A stretch of DNA of 64,000 nucleotides, taken from contig NZ_JAFEJA010000001.1 of NCBI RefSeq assembly GCF_016919245.1, positions 3,958,001-4,022,000 on the forward strand. The letters run 5' to 3'. Position 1 is the first letter of the stretch; every line of letters starts with the position of its first letter. Of the stretch, positions 27,886 to 37,381 are shown in pieces. The DNA comes from Streptomyces zhihengii. GTDB lineage: Bacteria; Actinomycetota; Actinomycetes; Streptomycetales; Streptomycetaceae. Below the pieces are notes generated by a model that did no database searches, was not told the origin of the DNA, and worked only from the letters and a program-made list of their open reading frames with translations. The position numbers and the translations under genes were made by a program.

Positions 27886-29427
27886 TCAGCGGGCGTACCG
27901 GGGACGCACCAGGGTCGACGGCTCCGGGCCGTCCCCCCGGGGGCGGCCGTGCTCCGCCGCCGGGCCGTACCCGGGCAGCCGCTCCGCGAGCGGGGAGCGC
28001 AGCGGGGGCACGGCTGCGTCGAGCCCGAGGCCCGGGGCGTGCCCCACCGCGGCCAGCAGGAAGCCGTGGTCGCCCTCGGCGCGGTACGGGGTGGTCGCGA
28101 GGCCCGCCGCCCGCAGTGTGGCGTCCACCGTCCAGTAGGTGCCCGGCGCGGCCCCGGCCGGGCCGGCGTGGACGACGATCCGGCCGCCGGGGGCGAGCGC
28201 CCGCCGGGCGAGCCCGTAGAACTCCAGCGAGTACAGCTTCCCGCCGGCCGTCCCCGGTTCGGGCAGGTCCGAGACGATCACGTCGTAGGCCCCGCGCCGC
28301 GCGCCCCGCAGCCAGGAGAAGGCGTCCGCGGTGACGTGTCCCGTCCGCGGGTCGTCGTAGGCACGGCTGTTGAGCGCGGAGAGCGCCGGGTCCCGGCGGG
28401 CGAGGCGCACCAGGCCGGCGTCCAGGTCGACGACGGTCACGGAGCCGGCGTCCCCGTAGCCGAGCGCCTCCCGGGCGGCGAGGCCGTCGCCGCCGCCGAG
28501 GATCAGCACCCGGCTGTGGGGGCCGTTCATGGCGGGATGGACGAGGGCCTCGTGGTAGCGGTGCTCGTCGCTGCCGCGCACCTTCAACCGCCCGTCGATG
28601 AAGAGGTCGGGCGGCTGGGAGGCCCGGCCGGTGAGGACGACCTCCTGCACCTCGGTGCGCACGGCGACCCGGACCTGGTCCCCGTAGACGGCCCGCCGCG
28701 CCGCCGCCTCGAAGTCGCCGACGAGCGCGGTCGCGGCGGCGAGCAGCGCGAGGACCGCCGCGTTCAGCAGGATCAGGCGGCGTCTGCTGCGGGGGCTCAT
28801 GTCCCGGCGGAACAGCCAGAGCACCAGCACGCCGCCGGCCACCGCGTTCACCGCCCCGGTCAGCAGGGCGCCGGTGAGTTCGCCGAGCCACGGCAGCAGC
28901 AGGAACGGGAAGGCCAGCCCGCCGACCAGGGCGCCCACGTAGTCGGCGGCGAAGAGGTCGGCGACGGTGCCCTCGGCGTCGCGCCGCGAGACGCGCTGCA
29001 TCAGGGACATCAGCAGCGGGATCTCCGCGCCGATCAGTACGCCGATCGCCAGCGAGATGGACACCAGCACCAGATGGGAGCCGCCGCTCCAGGCGAACGC
29101 GGCGTAGAGCATCATCCCCGAGCCGCCGCCGACCAGGGCCAGCACCGCCTCCAGCACCCCGAAGCCGACCACGGCGCGGCAGCGCAGGCGTTTGGCGAGC
29201 AGGGAGCCGAGGCCCATCGCGAAGACCATCAGCGACAGCACCACGGACGCCTGGGTGACGGAGTCGCCGATCAGATAGGAGGCGAGGGCGACGAGTTCGA
29301 GCTCGTAGACGAGTCCGCAGGCGGCGCAGACGAAGACGACGGCCAGGATCAGATACCGGGCCGCCTCGGGCCGCACGGGGAGCATGACCACGTCCGTGTG
29401 CGGGGAGAGTTGATGCCGGTCGATCAC
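27886..29427 (-). CDS. Membrane-fused spermidine-synthase-like protein
   Basis: 513 aa. About seven membrane helices in the first 210 residues precede a spermidine-synthase-type Rossmann domain: [16 protein letters not shown] (about 310-325, AdoMet-type loop), [11 protein letters not shown], and the catalytic-side acidic motif [13 protein letters not shown] (about 385-397) where polyamine synthases read YDVIxxDxxDP. The replacement of the second Asp by Glu and the membrane part suggest a divergent aminopropyltransferase. GTG at 29427; [11 protein letters not shown] begins the first helix region. A ribosome site is unclear. Confidence 0.85.
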   Translation of the reverse strand: MIDRHQLSPHTDVVMLPVRPEAARYLILAVVFVCAACGLVYELELVALASYLIGDSVTQASVVLSLMVFAMGLGSLLAKRLRCRAVVGFGVLEAVLALVGGGSGMMLYAAFAWSGGSHLVLVSISLAIGVLIGAEIPLLMSLMQRVSRRDAEGTVADLFAADYVGALVGGLAFPFLLLPWLGELTGALLTGAVNAVAGGVLVLWLFRRDMSPRSRRRLILLNAAVLALLAAATALVGDFEAAARRAVYGDQVRVAVRTEVQEVVLTGRASQPPDLFIDGRLKVRGSDEHRYHEALVHPAMNGPHSRVLILGGGDGLAAREALGYGDAGSVTVVDLDAGLVRLARRDPALSALNSRAYDDPRTGHVTADAFSWLRGARRGAYDVIVSDLPEPGTAGGKLYSLEFYGLARRALAPGGRIVVHAGPAGAAPGTYWTVDATLRAAGLATTPYRAEGDHGFLLAAVGHAPGLGLDAAVPPLRSPLAERLPGYGPAAEHGRPRGDGPEPSTLVRPRYAR

Positions 29428-29476
29428 TTTCGTAACGCTACGTCACACATGTCCCGCGTTTTGTCACCCACAAGAG

Positions 29477-30004
29477 CTAACTGCTGTGTTCGGACGCCAT
29501 GGCCAGCGTGCCGACCCTGGTCCGGGTGACGACCAGCCGGCCCTCCTGCGGATAGGCGTGCCAGGTCCGCCACTGCACCTGCCGCTCGCCCCGCTGGGCG
29601 AGCATCGCGGTGAACGCGTGGGGGTCGCCGGGGAAGGTTCCGGCCAGCCCGTGCGGATGGTCGGCGACCAGCGCGAGCAGCTCCTGCGCGCGGCCCGCGA
29701 AGGACTGCCGCGACAGCGTCTCCACCCGGGCGGCGAACTCGTACTCCCAGTCGCCGAGCCGCTTGGCCACGCCCAGCGGGAGCGGCGTGCTGGATCCGGG
29801 GATGCAGGCGACGGTCTCGGAGCACGACGCCTCCCCCTGGTCGAGGAGGACCTGATGGGACGCCCCGAGCAGCCTCAACTGCAACGACGCACCGGACAGT
29901 TCGAGGTCGAGGACGGCCAGCGCGGGCAGCGGTTCGCGGCCCAGCGCCCAGGCGAGATCGTCGGCACGGGTGTCGGTGTAGGCGGTATCGATGGTCGTGA
30001 GCAT
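29477..30004 (-). CDS. DUF2617 family protein
   Basis: 175 aa soluble protein of a Streptomyces-conserved family with no known role. The ATG at 30004 gives MLTTIDTAYTDTRADDLAW. Beta-rich, with a W-E-Y-E-F block near 80 and VQWRTWHAYPQ near the end. It lies 49 bases upstream of the spermidine-synthase-like gene in the same direction, a likely two-gene operon. Confidence 0.8.
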   Translation of the reverse strand: MLTTIDTAYTDTRADDLAWALGREPLPALAVLDLELSGASLQLRLLGASHQVLLDQGEASCSETVACIPGSSTPLPLGVAKRLGDWEYEFAARVETLSRQSFAGRAQELLALVADHPHGLAGTFPGDPHAFTAMLAQRGERQVQWRTWHAYPQEGRLVVTRTRVGTLAMASEHSS

Positions 30005-30380
30005 GGGTCGGCTCCGCAAGGACGCGCATCGGGCGGGGTGGACACGTGGACACGGCGCCCCCGGAACGGAGCGCACGACGTGAGGGGGGTGACCGCTCGG
30101 GGTCCGCTTCAGGTCCGAGAACTGGCCGGAACCAACTGGTTCCAGGTTCGAGGGAATCACGAACTACGCCACGACCACAGCGGTTTTCGCCAACTTGCTG
30201 CGGTTTCCATCCCCCCGGGGGCCCCACGGTTCAACTGTTCAATCGAAAAGGGCCGATGAAACCGCATTCCACCGCCATCGGCCCTGCCACGGGCAAAGTC
30301 CCCCGTCAACGGGAAGCCGCCCGGCGGGAGTTGTCACCCCCGCCGGGCAGATTCACCCGTAGCGGACCAGCTGCCCCGTG
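30005..30380. other. Intergenic region with several inverted repeats
   Basis: No gene is supported. GGAACCA-AC-TGGTTCC (30128-30143) is a perfect 7+7 inverted repeat upstream of DUF2617 and a good operator candidate. A 10-bp stem AGGGCCGATG/CATCGGCCCT follows at about 30248-30284. Confidence 0.55.
30319..30348 (-). terminator. Hairpin downstream of the Gly/Cys membrane protein
   Basis: GCCCGGCGGG, ten-base loop, CCCGCCGGGC: a perfect 10-bp stem 33 bases after the stop of the leftward gene at 30381. Confidence 0.6.
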
Positions 30381-30602
30381 TCAGCTGCCTCCGCCACATC
30401 CACCCCCGCCGCCGCACGAAGAACTGCTGCCGCAGGAGGAACCACCGCCGCACCCGCCCGAACCGCCACCGCCGTCGGCCCAGCTGCTCGAACCCCGGCG
30501 CCGCCGCCTCGGGCGCGACGACGACGTCGCGCGCTCGACCGTCACCGCGATCGCCACGACGATCCCGATCACCAGTGCGATGAGAATTCCGAAGATCACC
30601 AT
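30381..30602 (-). CDS. Small membrane protein with Gly/Ser tail and four evenly spaced Cys
   Basis: 73 aa. One membrane helix (about 2-22, VIFGILIALVIGIVVAIAV), a basic stop-transfer stretch RPRRRRRG (30-37), then a Gly/Ser tail in which Cys51, Cys57, Cys63 and Cys69 are exactly six residues apart. AAGGACGG precedes the start; GTG at 30605 is an alternative. The tail recalls the GGCGGG endings of TIGR04222-type membrane proteins, but that domain is absent. The basic patch predicts a cytoplasmic tail. Function unknown; the spacing suggests metal binding or lipid/disulfide attachment. It is divergent from the aminotransferase. Confidence 0.7.
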   Translation of the reverse strand: MVIFGILIALVIGIVVAIAVTVERATSSSRPRRRRRGSSSWADGGGGSGGCGGGSSCGSSSSCGGGGGCGGGS

Positions 30603-30778
30603 CACTTCACCGTCCTTGCTCGTCCCCCGAAGCGAGTCCCCCGCGACGCTGCGCGACCGCTTCCGTGTTCCGGTGCCTGTTCCTGCACTTTCCACGCGTG
30701 TGAAAAGGGAATGCCCTCACGCCCGGAAAGCCAAAGCCGACTTGAGCAACTCCAGAGGTTCGGCCCAGGATGGCGTTC

Positions 30779-31966
30779 ATGACAGGACACGAACCGGGAT
30801 CACGGCCCCTGCTCAACCGCAGACTGGCGCCCTTCGGCACCACGATCTTCGCCGAGATGTCCGCGCTGGCCGCACGGACCGGAGCGATCAATCTCGGCCA
30901 GGGCTTCCCCGACACGGACGGCCCCGAGGAGATCAGGGAGGCGGCCGTGCGGGCGCTGCGCGACGGCCGCGGCAATCAGTACCCGCCCGGCCCCGGCGTC
31001 CCCGAGCTCCGCGCCGCGATCACCGCCCACCAGCAGCACCACTACGGCCTGGCGTACGACCCGGACACCGAGGTCCTGGTCACCGCGGGCGCGACCGAGG
31101 CCGTGGCGGCGGCCCTGCTGGCCCTGGTCGAGCCCGGTGACGAGGTGATCGCCCTGGAGCCGTACTACGACTCCTACGCGGCGAACATCGCGATGGCGGG
31201 CGGCATCCGGGTGCCGGTGACCCTGCGCCCCCACGAGGGGGCCTTCCGGCTGGACCTGGACGAGCTGCGCGGCGCGGTCACGGAGCGGACGCGGCTGATC
31301 CTGCTGAACACGCCGCACAACCCGACCGGCACCGTGCTGACCCGCGAGGAGCTGGCCGCCGTCGCCGCCCTGGCCGTCGAACGCGACCTGCTGGTGGTCA
31401 CCGACGAGGTGTACGAGCACTTGGTCTTCGAGGGCGAGCACCTGCCCCTCGCCGGCTTCCCCGGGATGCGGGAGCGCACGGTCACCGTGTCCAGCGCGGG
31501 CAAGACGTTCTCGTTCACCGGCTGGAAGGTCGGCTGGCTGACGGCCGCGCCGGAGCTGGTCGCGGCGGTCCGCTCGGTGAAGCAGTTCCTGACCTATGTC
31601 TCGGCGGGCCCCTTCCAGTACGCGATCGCCGAGGCGCTGCGGCTCCCGGACTCGTACTTCGACGACTTCCGCGCCGACCTCCACCGCAAGCGCGACCTGC
31701 TCGGCGACGGCCTGCGCGCGGCCGGCTTCGAGGTCTACCGGCCCCAGGGCACGTACTTCATCACCACCGACATCACCCCCTTCGGCCAGAAGGACGCCTA
31801 CGCTTTCTGCCGCGCTCTCCCCGAACGCTGCGGCGTCGTCGCCATCCCCAACTCCGTCTTCTACGACGACCCCGACGCCGGCCGCAGCCAGGTCCGCTTC
31901 GCCTTCTGCAAGAAGGACGACGTCCTCATCGAGGCCGGCAGCCGCCTGCGGCGCCTGGGTTCCTGA
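30779..31966 (+). CDS. Class I aminotransferase (aspartate/DapC/kynurenine type)
   Basis: About 395 aa; ATG at 30779 has AGGA 8 bases upstream, and ATG 30770 is the alternative. PLP fold-type I: INLGQGFPDTDGP near the N-terminus, NTPHNPTGTVL near 180, TDEVYEHL near 205, the PLP lysine in SSAGKTFSFTGWKVGW near 238 and Arg in VRFAFCK near 373. The LGQGFPD opening is common to N-succinyldiaminopimelate, glutamine and kynurenine aminotransferases; the substrate cannot be settled. A shrunken second copy of its 3' end lies at 33786-33892, beyond the AGN-motif gene. Confidence 0.93.
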   Translation: MTGHEPGSRPLLNRRLAPFGTTIFAEMSALAARTGAINLGQGFPDTDGPEEIREAAVRALRDGRGNQYPPGPGVPELRAAITAHQQHHYGLAYDPDTEVLVTAGATEAVAAALLALVEPGDEVIALEPYYDSYAANIAMAGGIRVPVTLRPHEGAFRLDLDELRGAVTERTRLILLNTPHNPTGTVLTREELAAVAALAVERDLLVVTDEVYEHLVFEGEHLPLAGFPGMRERTVTVSSAGKTFSFTGWKVGWLTAAPELVAAVRSVKQFLTYVSAGPFQYAIAEALRLPDSYFDDFRADLHRKRDLLGDGLRAAGFEVYRPQGTYFITTDITPFGQKDAYAFCRALPERCGVVAIPNSVFYDDPDAGRSQVRFAFCKKDDVLIEAGSRLRRLGS

Positions 31967-32056
31967 ACTCGCCGTTCATAGGCGCGACACGACGGTGCGT
32001 CAGACACGCAACGGCCCGGCGCGCCGCCGGGTCCGGTCCGTCCCGCAGTGTCCGCG

Positions 32057-32098
32057 CCACGGCATCCGCCCCACGGCGTCCGTCCCACGGCGTCCGCG
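32057..32098. repeat. Three tandem 14-bp repeats in the promoter region
   Basis: CCACGGCATCCGCC, CCACGGCGTCCGTC and CCACGGCGTCCGCG follow one another, ending 89 bases before the ATG at 32188. They may be iterated regulator sites or slippage products. Confidence 0.7.
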
Positions 32099-32187
32099 GG
32101 GAAGGAATTTCTCCGCCGTACCCCTCCTGTTGGCCAGGTCTGGCTACCTTCGCCTCGCCCCGGTCCCGGTACAGGAGAGGTACATCC

Positions 32188-33756
32188 ATGAGCACGCCGA
32201 TCCACCGCACCTCGACACGGCAGTCCGCGGCGGTCCTGACGTCGGCCCGGCGCCGTGAGGAAGGGAGCCGGACCAGGAGTACGTCCGCACGCCCGACGGA
32301 GCGCGCCCTGCTGGAGATGCAGTCCCGCGCCGGCAACCGGGCCACGACCGCGATGGTGCAGCGCGCCCGGGACGCCGAGAGAGGGAACGCGGCGGCGAAC
32401 GGCGGCGCGTCCCCCCAGGCGAAGAAGAACTACCGCGACCGGATCGCCGCGCTCCTCGACAGGTTCAAGAAGAATCTCGAACCCATCGACACCTTCGTCA
32501 AGGGCTTCCAGACCCCCACCAACGCGGCCTTCACCCAACAGGCCGCCGTCGCGGCCAATGAGAGCCTCAAGCACTCCACCGCCGCCTCGGGAACCTCCGC
32601 GGCGTCGGGCAACCTCCTCACCGAGGCCGCCGGCACCGTGGTCAACGGCATGGACGCGTACAAGAACATGAAGGACGCCAAGAAGCACGAGACCGGGGCC
32701 GACCACCACAGGGCGAACAAGAAGGCCAAGACCAAAGGGGTCGACACGGTCGTCGGCGCCGCCGGTTCGGGAAGCTACAGCGCAGCCATCGCCAAGGAGG
32801 TGACCAAGATCCAGAAGGCGGCGGACGCGGCAGTGGCATCCGAGGCGAGCGGTATCGCCGGCGCTTCCGTCGGCACGGTCAAGGGCATACGGTCCGCCTT
32901 CCGTATCGGGAGAGCGGCCCGCAAGTACCAGCAGATCAAGGAGCTGGGAGATCCCCACCTCGTCCAGGCGGGAGCACTGGCACGGCTGAACGAGTCGCGC
33001 GAGCAGGCCGACTGGGCCGCGGCGGAGGCCTACGTCGCGCTGGACAGCTACTGGAAGCACGAGGGCCCGGGACGGCTGGAGCTCGTCTCCGAGGCCATCG
33101 ACGCGGCCTGGGAGGCGATGGCCGAAGCCCGTGACGCCGGCGAGACCCTCCAGCGCGCCGAGAACGACGTGGAAAAGCTGAGCAAGGTGCAGCAGTACGC
33201 GAAGAAGAAGCAGCTCACCAAGATCGGCAAGGAGGCGGCCGGCGGCGGCGGCGAGTCCGTCAAGGCCGCAGCCGGCGTCGTGACGGCGGTCGCGGCGGGC
33301 ACGGTCGGGCTGGCGAGCAACCCTGTCGGCTGGGGCCTCGCCGGGGCCGGGGCCGGTCTCGTCCTCGGCGTCACCCTGTACAAGGCGCTCCGCGCCGCCA
33401 CGAAGCGCTACGAAGAGGTCCACCACCCCGAGCGCTGGGCACCGCAGGGCGAAACCCCGGCGGAGGCCGCTTCCCGCACGGAGTCGTTGAAGCACGCGCT
33501 GAAGTTCTGGAAGAAGGTGTCCAAGGGGGAACGCCAGGCGATGGCGCGGGAGATCTACGCCCTGGCGGCGGGGCCCGACATCTCCGGGCACACCACGGCC
33601 GAGATGCGGGAGTCCGCCAGGTCCCTGCTCATCGCCCTCAAGTCCGGACCCGCCCAGCACAAGCTGGAGCCGGACGCGTGGGCCGAGACCCTCAACGACC
33701 CGGCGAAGACGTCCGGTTGGATCGCGGAGATTGCGGAGCAGCTGGCCTCGGGCTGA
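32188..33756 (+). CDS. Protein with 'AGN' eCIS-type N-terminal motif, unknown function
   Basis: 522 aa; AGGAGAGG 7 bases before the ATG. A basic, disordered N-terminus (1-40) leads to LLEMQSRAGNRATTAMVQRA (about 41-60), closely resembling the LLxLQRxAGNxAVxxLVQR motif at the front of DUF4157 and other proteins linked to extracellular contractile injection systems. Then come Lys/Ala-rich helices with probable coiled coil (about 75-350), a Gly/Ala hydrophobic stretch (about 357-400) that could insert in a membrane, and a helical C-terminus. No metallopeptidase or known toxin motif is seen, and no tail or sheath genes are in the window. Lower GC and many AAG codons set it apart from its neighbours, suggesting transfer. 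It could be a cargo protein or effector. Confidence 0.75.
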   Translation: MSTPIHRTSTRQSAAVLTSARRREEGSRTRSTSARPTERALLEMQSRAGNRATTAMVQRARDAERGNAAANGGASPQAKKNYRDRIAALLDRFKKNLEPIDTFVKGFQTPTNAAFTQQAAVAANESLKHSTAASGTSAASGNLLTEAAGTVVNGMDAYKNMKDAKKHETGADHHRANKKAKTKGVDTVVGAAGSGSYSAAIAKEVTKIQKAADAAVASEASGIAGASVGTVKGIRSAFRIGRAARKYQQIKELGDPHLVQAGALARLNESREQADWAAAEAYVALDSYWKHEGPGRLELVSEAIDAAWEAMAEARDAGETLQRAENDVEKLSKVQQYAKKKQLTKIGKEAAGGGGESVKAAAGVVTAVAAGTVGLASNPVGWGLAGAGAGLVLGVTLYKALRAATKRYEEVHHPERWAPQGETPAEAASRTESLKHALKFWKKVSKGERQAMAREIYALAAGPDISGHTTAEMRESARSLLIALKSGPAQHKLEPDAWAETLNDPAKTSGWIAEIAEQLASG

Positions 33757-33785
33757 CCTGGAACGGACGGCCACGGCGCGGCCCG

Positions 33786-33892
33786 GTGAAGCAGTTCCTC
33801 CCCTACGTCCCGGTGGGGCCGTTCCCGTACGCCTCGCCTTCCGCGAGCGGACCGAGGTGCTCCGGGAGGCCGTGGCCCGGCTGTCGAAGCCT
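33786..33892 (+). pseudogene. Relic of a second aminotransferase gene (internally deleted 3' end)
   Basis: The frame from 33786 reads VKQFLPYVPVGPFPYA, matching VKQFLTYVSAGPFQYA of the intact gene at 31576. In the next frame the DNA reads VRLAFRERTEVLREAVARL, matching the C-terminal VRFAFCKKDDVLIEAGSRL. The joint falls at the shared TACGC/GTCCGC stretch, implying deletion of about 80-90 codons plus a frameshift. No start or ribosome site remains. Confidence 0.8.
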
Positions 33893-33920
33893 CCCGCCAG
33901 CCCCCGGGGCCGCGCACGCC

Positions 33921-33956
33921 GAAGGGCCCGCACCGCTCGCGCGGTGCGGGCCCTTC
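33921..33956. terminator. Bidirectional terminator hairpin
   Basis: A perfect 16-bp stem (GAAGGGCCCGCACCGC and its complement) with a 4-base loop between convergent genes ending at 33756/33892 and 33973. Confidence 0.85.
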
Positions 33957-33972
33957 GTGACGGCGGGGCGGC

Positions 33973-34503
33973 TCAGGCCTCGTCGGCCGGCTTCTCCTCG
34001 GCGGTCGCCAGACCGAAGCGCTCGGCCAGCCACTTGTCGAACTCGATCGACGCGCGGACCCAGCTCACCGTGGAGGACACGAAGTGCTCCAGGCTGACGC
34101 CGGTGCCGATCAGCATCTGGGCCTCACCGATGAGGCGCAGCGAGGGCTCGGCGCCCTCCTCCTCGTGCTGGTGGGTGTAGACCTTCGGCCACAGGGTGCG
34201 GCGGTTCCAGTCGTCGATCGTCTCCAGGATCTCGGCCCGCTTCTCCACCGGGTGGGGACGGTCGTAGAAGGTCCGCACCGAGAAGACCTGCTGCTCGTTC
34301 TCGCCGCGGAACATGAAGTACGTGCGGAAGTCCTCCCACGGCGCGGCGAGGTCGCCCTCGTCGTCGACGACGTACTTGAGCTCCATCTGGTCGAGCAGCT
34401 GCTTGACCAGATCCTGGTCGGGAACGACGGGGCCCGCCGGTCCTGCGGCCTGGGGCTGGGGCTGGCCCCCGAAATTCGGAATCGAGGACGGATCGATGGT
34501 CAC
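33973..34503 (-). CDS. YbjN-domain protein
   Basis: 176 aa from the GTG at 34503 (GAAGGGAAAA upstream). A Pro/Gln/Gly-rich start precedes a YbjN / type-III-chaperone-like alpha-beta domain (about 30-165): DLVKQLLDQMELKYVVDDEGDL and the FRGENEQQVFSVRTFYDR strand pair are typical. Members are thought to act as small binding or chaperone-like proteins. It lies 151 bases past the clpB stop, with a terminator between. Confidence 0.82.
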   Translation of the reverse strand: MTIDPSSIPNFGGQPQPQAAGPAGPVVPDQDLVKQLLDQMELKYVVDDEGDLAAPWEDFRTYFMFRGENEQQVFSVRTFYDRPHPVEKRAEILETIDDWNRRTLWPKVYTHQHEEEGAEPSLRLIGEAQMLIGTGVSLEHFVSSTVSWVRASIEFDKWLAERFGLATAEEKPADEA

Positions 34504-34617
34504 CGTGTTTTTCCCTTCGTACGGATGCCGCCATCCTCTCCCATCCCCGCCCGCCCGGCGCAAGCCCCGCCGCCCGCTATCCGCTGCGAGCTGACAGCCG
34601 CCCGTGCCGGGGGCCCT

Positions 34618-34645
34618 CGGTGGCCGGGACCCGTCCCGGCCACCG
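34618..34645 (-). terminator. clpB terminator
   Basis: CGGTGGCCGGGAC and its exact complement separated by two bases, ten bases downstream of the clpB stop. Confidence 0.75.
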
Positions 34646-34654
34646 GGCGCCGCG

Positions 34655-37240
34655 CTACCGCGCGACGCCGACGATCAGACCGTCCTCGAAGCGGTCCACC
34701 CGCACGGTGTCCCCGTCCACGACCTCGCCCGCGAGGATCTCCTTGGCGAGCCGGTCGCCGATCGCGGTCTGCACCAGGCGGCGCAGCGGCCGGGCGCCGT
34801 ACGCCGGGTCGTTGCCCTCGTCGGCCAGCCAGTCGAGGGCGGCGGGGGTGACGTCCAGGCTGAGCCTGCGGTCGGCCAGGCGCTTGGCGAGGCGGTCGAT
34901 CTGGAGCTTCGCGATGTGGGCCAGCTCGTCCCTGGACAGCGCGGTGAAGACCACCAGGTCGTCGAGCCGGTTGAGGAACTCCGGCTTGAAGGAGGCCCGC
35001 ACCACGTCGAGCACCTGCTCGCGCTTGCGCTCCTCGGAGGTCGAGGGCTCGACCAGGTACTGGCTGCCCAGGTTGGAGGTCAGGATCAGGATGGTGTTGC
35101 GGAAGTCCACCGTCCGGCCCTGCCCGTCGGTCAGCCGCCCGTCGTCCAGGACCTGGAGCAGGACGTCGAAGACCTCCGGGTGCGCCTTCTCCACCTCGTC
35201 GAGCAGCACCACGCTGTACGGGCGGCGGCGGACGGCCTCGGTGAGCTGGCCGCCCTCCTCGTAGCCGACGTAGCCGGGGGGCGCGCCGACCAGGCGGGCG
35301 ACGCTGTGCTTCTCGCCGTACTCGCTCATGTCGATGCGGACCATGGCCCGCTCGTCGTCGAAGAGGAAGTCCGCGAGCGCCTTCGCCAGCTCGGTCTTGC
35401 CGACGCCGGTGGGGCCGAGGAAGAGGAACGAGCCCGTCGGCCGGTCCGGGTCGGCGACGCCCGCCCGGCTGCGGCGCACCGCGTCGGAGACGGCCTGCAC
35501 GGCCTCGCCCTGGCCGATGAGGCGGCGGCCCAGCTCCTGCTCCATGCGCAGCAGCTTCTGGGTCTCGCCCTCCAGCAGCCGGCCGGCCGGGATGCCCGTC
35601 CAGGAGCCGACCACGTCGGCGATGTCGTCCGGGCCGACCTCCTCCTTGACCATGGTGTCCCTGGACGCCTCCTCCTCGGCCTCGGACGCGGCCTCCAGGT
35701 CGCGTTCCAGGGAGGGGATCTCGCCGTAGAGCAGCTTGGACGCGGTGTCGAAGTCGCCGTCGCGCTGGGCGCGTTCGGCCTGGCCGCGCAGGTCGTCCAG
35801 GCGCTCCTTGAGCTCACCGACCCGGTTGAGGCCCTGCTTCTCCTTCTCCCAGCGGGCGGTCAGGCCGCGCAGCTCCTCCTCCCGGTCGGCGAGGTCGCGG
35901 CGCAGCTTCTCCAGCCGCTGCTTGGAGGCCGGGTCCGACTCGTTCTTCAGGGCCAGCTCCTCCATGCGCAGCCGGTCGACGGCGCGCTGGAGCTCGTCGA
36001 TCTCGACGGGCGAGGAGTCGATCTCCATACGGAGCCGGGAGGCCGCCTCGTCGACGAGGTCGATCGCCTTGTCGGGCAGGAAGCGCGAGGTGATGTACCG
36101 GTCGGAGAGGGTGGCGGCGGCGACCAGGGCGCTGTCGTTGATCTGCACCTTGTGGTGGGCCTCGTAGCGGCCCTTGAGCCCGCGCAGGATCGCGATGGTG
36201 TCCTCGACGCTCGGCTCGGCGACCAGCACCTGCTGGAAGCGGCGCTCCAGCGCCGGGTCCTTCTCGATCCGCTCGCGGTACTCGTCGAGCGTGGTGGCGC
36301 CGACCATGCGCAGCTCGCCGCGGGCGAGCATGGGCTTGAGCATGTTGCCCGCGTCCATGGCCGAGTCGCCGCCGGCGCCCGCGCCGACGACGGTGTGCAG
36401 CTCGTCGATGAAGGTGATGATCTGCCCGTCGCTGTCCTTGATCTCGGAGAGCACGGTCTTCAGCCGCTCCTCGAACTCGCCGCGGTACTTGGCGCCCGCG
36501 ACCATGGCGCCGAGGTCGAGCGAGACCAGGCGCTTGTTGCGCAGCGACTCCGGGACGTCGCCCTTCACGATGCGCTGGGCGAGACCCTCGACGACGGCGG
36601 TCTTGCCGACGCCGGGCTCGCCGATGAGCACCGGGTTGTTCTTGGTGCGCCGCGACAGCACCTGCACGACGCGGCGGATCTCCTGGTCACGGCCGATGAC
36701 CGGGTCGAGCCGGCCCTCCCGTGCCGCGGCGGTGAAGTCGGTGCCGAACTTCTCCAGCGCCTTGTACTGACCCTCGGGATCGGGTGTGGTCACCCGGCGT
36801 CCTCCTCGTACCGTCTCGAAAGCGTCCAGCAGCTTCTTCGCCGTGGCGCCCTGCCCGTCCAGCACCCCGCCCGCGGCCCCGCCCTTGGCGGCGACGCCGA
36901 TCAGCAGGTGCTCGGTGGAGACGTAGTCGTCCCCCAGCTCCTTCGCCCGCTTCGCCGCGTCGGCGATGACGGCCAGCAGCTCGCGGTTGGGCTGGGGCGG
37001 TGCGACCGTGGAGCCGGTGACGCTGGGCAGCGAGGCGAGGACGCGTTCGGCCCCGGCGCGCACGGCGGCCTGGTCCGCCTCCACGGCGGCCAGCAGGTCG
37101 ATGATGTTCTCGTTGTCCTGGCCGGCCAGGAGCGCCAGCAGCAGATGGGCCGGTGTCAGGTCGGCGTGTCCGTCCTGCACGGCCCGGTTGCTGGCGGCGT
37201 TGATCGCATCCCGGCTCTTGTTGGTCAGCTCGGCGTCCAC
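34655..37240 (-). CDS. clpB: ATP-dependent disaggregase ClpB
   Basis: 861 aa Hsp100, full length. It works with DnaK/DnaJ/GrpE to pull polypeptides from aggregates. In order: the N-domain with two Clp-N repeats (1-145), AAA-1 with Walker A GEPGVGKT near 206 and its Walker B, the ClpB-specific coiled middle domain (about 405-525, [12 protein letters not shown] and neighbours), AAA-2 with GPTGVGKT near 609 and [11 protein letters not shown], and the C-terminal small domain. GTG start at 37240 with AAGGAGGAG upstream. A HAIR element lies 84 bases upstream, so it belongs to the HspR regulon with the operon at 39.7-43.9 kb. Confidence 0.98.
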   Translation of the reverse strand: MDAELTNKSRDAINAASNRAVQDGHADLTPAHLLLALLAGQDNENIIDLLAAVEADQAAVRAGAERVLASLPSVTGSTVAPPQPNRELLAVIADAAKRAKELGDDYVSTEHLLIGVAAKGGAAGGVLDGQGATAKKLLDAFETVRGGRRVTTPDPEGQYKALEKFGTDFTAAAREGRLDPVIGRDQEIRRVVQVLSRRTKNNPVLIGEPGVGKTAVVEGLAQRIVKGDVPESLRNKRLVSLDLGAMVAGAKYRGEFEERLKTVLSEIKDSDGQIITFIDELHTVVGAGAGGDSAMDAGNMLKPMLARGELRMVGATTLDEYRERIEKDPALERRFQQVLVAEPSVEDTIAILRGLKGRYEAHHKVQINDSALVAAATLSDRYITSRFLPDKAIDLVDEAASRLRMEIDSSPVEIDELQRAVDRLRMEELALKNESDPASKQRLEKLRRDLADREEELRGLTARWEKEKQGLNRVGELKERLDDLRGQAERAQRDGDFDTASKLLYGEIPSLERDLEAASEAEEEASRDTMVKEEVGPDDIADVVGSWTGIPAGRLLEGETQKLLRMEQELGRRLIGQGEAVQAVSDAVRRSRAGVADPDRPTGSFLFLGPTGVGKTELAKALADFLFDDERAMVRIDMSEYGEKHSVARLVGAPPGYVGYEEGGQLTEAVRRRPYSVVLLDEVEKAHPEVFDVLLQVLDDGRLTDGQGRTVDFRNTILILTSNLGSQYLVEPSTSEERKREQVLDVVRASFKPEFLNRLDDLVVFTALSRDELAHIAKLQIDRLAKRLADRRLSLDVTPAALDWLADEGNDPAYGARPLRRLVQTAIGDRLAKEILAGEVVDGDTVRVDRFEDGLIVGVAR

Positions 37241-37323
37241 GTGCGGTGTCTCCTCCTTGCCGGTGGGCTCATCAGGGACCGCTCGGCCCCTCGGTCACAA
37301 TGACTCAGTCAACGTCCACAAAG

Positions 37324-37342
37324 TTGAGTCTATTCCACTCAG
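37324..37342. promoter_or_regulatory. HAIR element (HspR operator) of clpB
   Basis: TTGAGT-N7-ACTCAG, one base from the consensus TTGAGT-N7-ACTCAA. It lies between clpB and the divergent gene at 37382, within promoter distance of both. HspR with DnaK as co-repressor should bind here. Confidence 0.88.
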
Positions 37343-37381
37343 GGTGGCTCGTGGGGCCGAAAGGGGAGCTATGTTCCGGTC

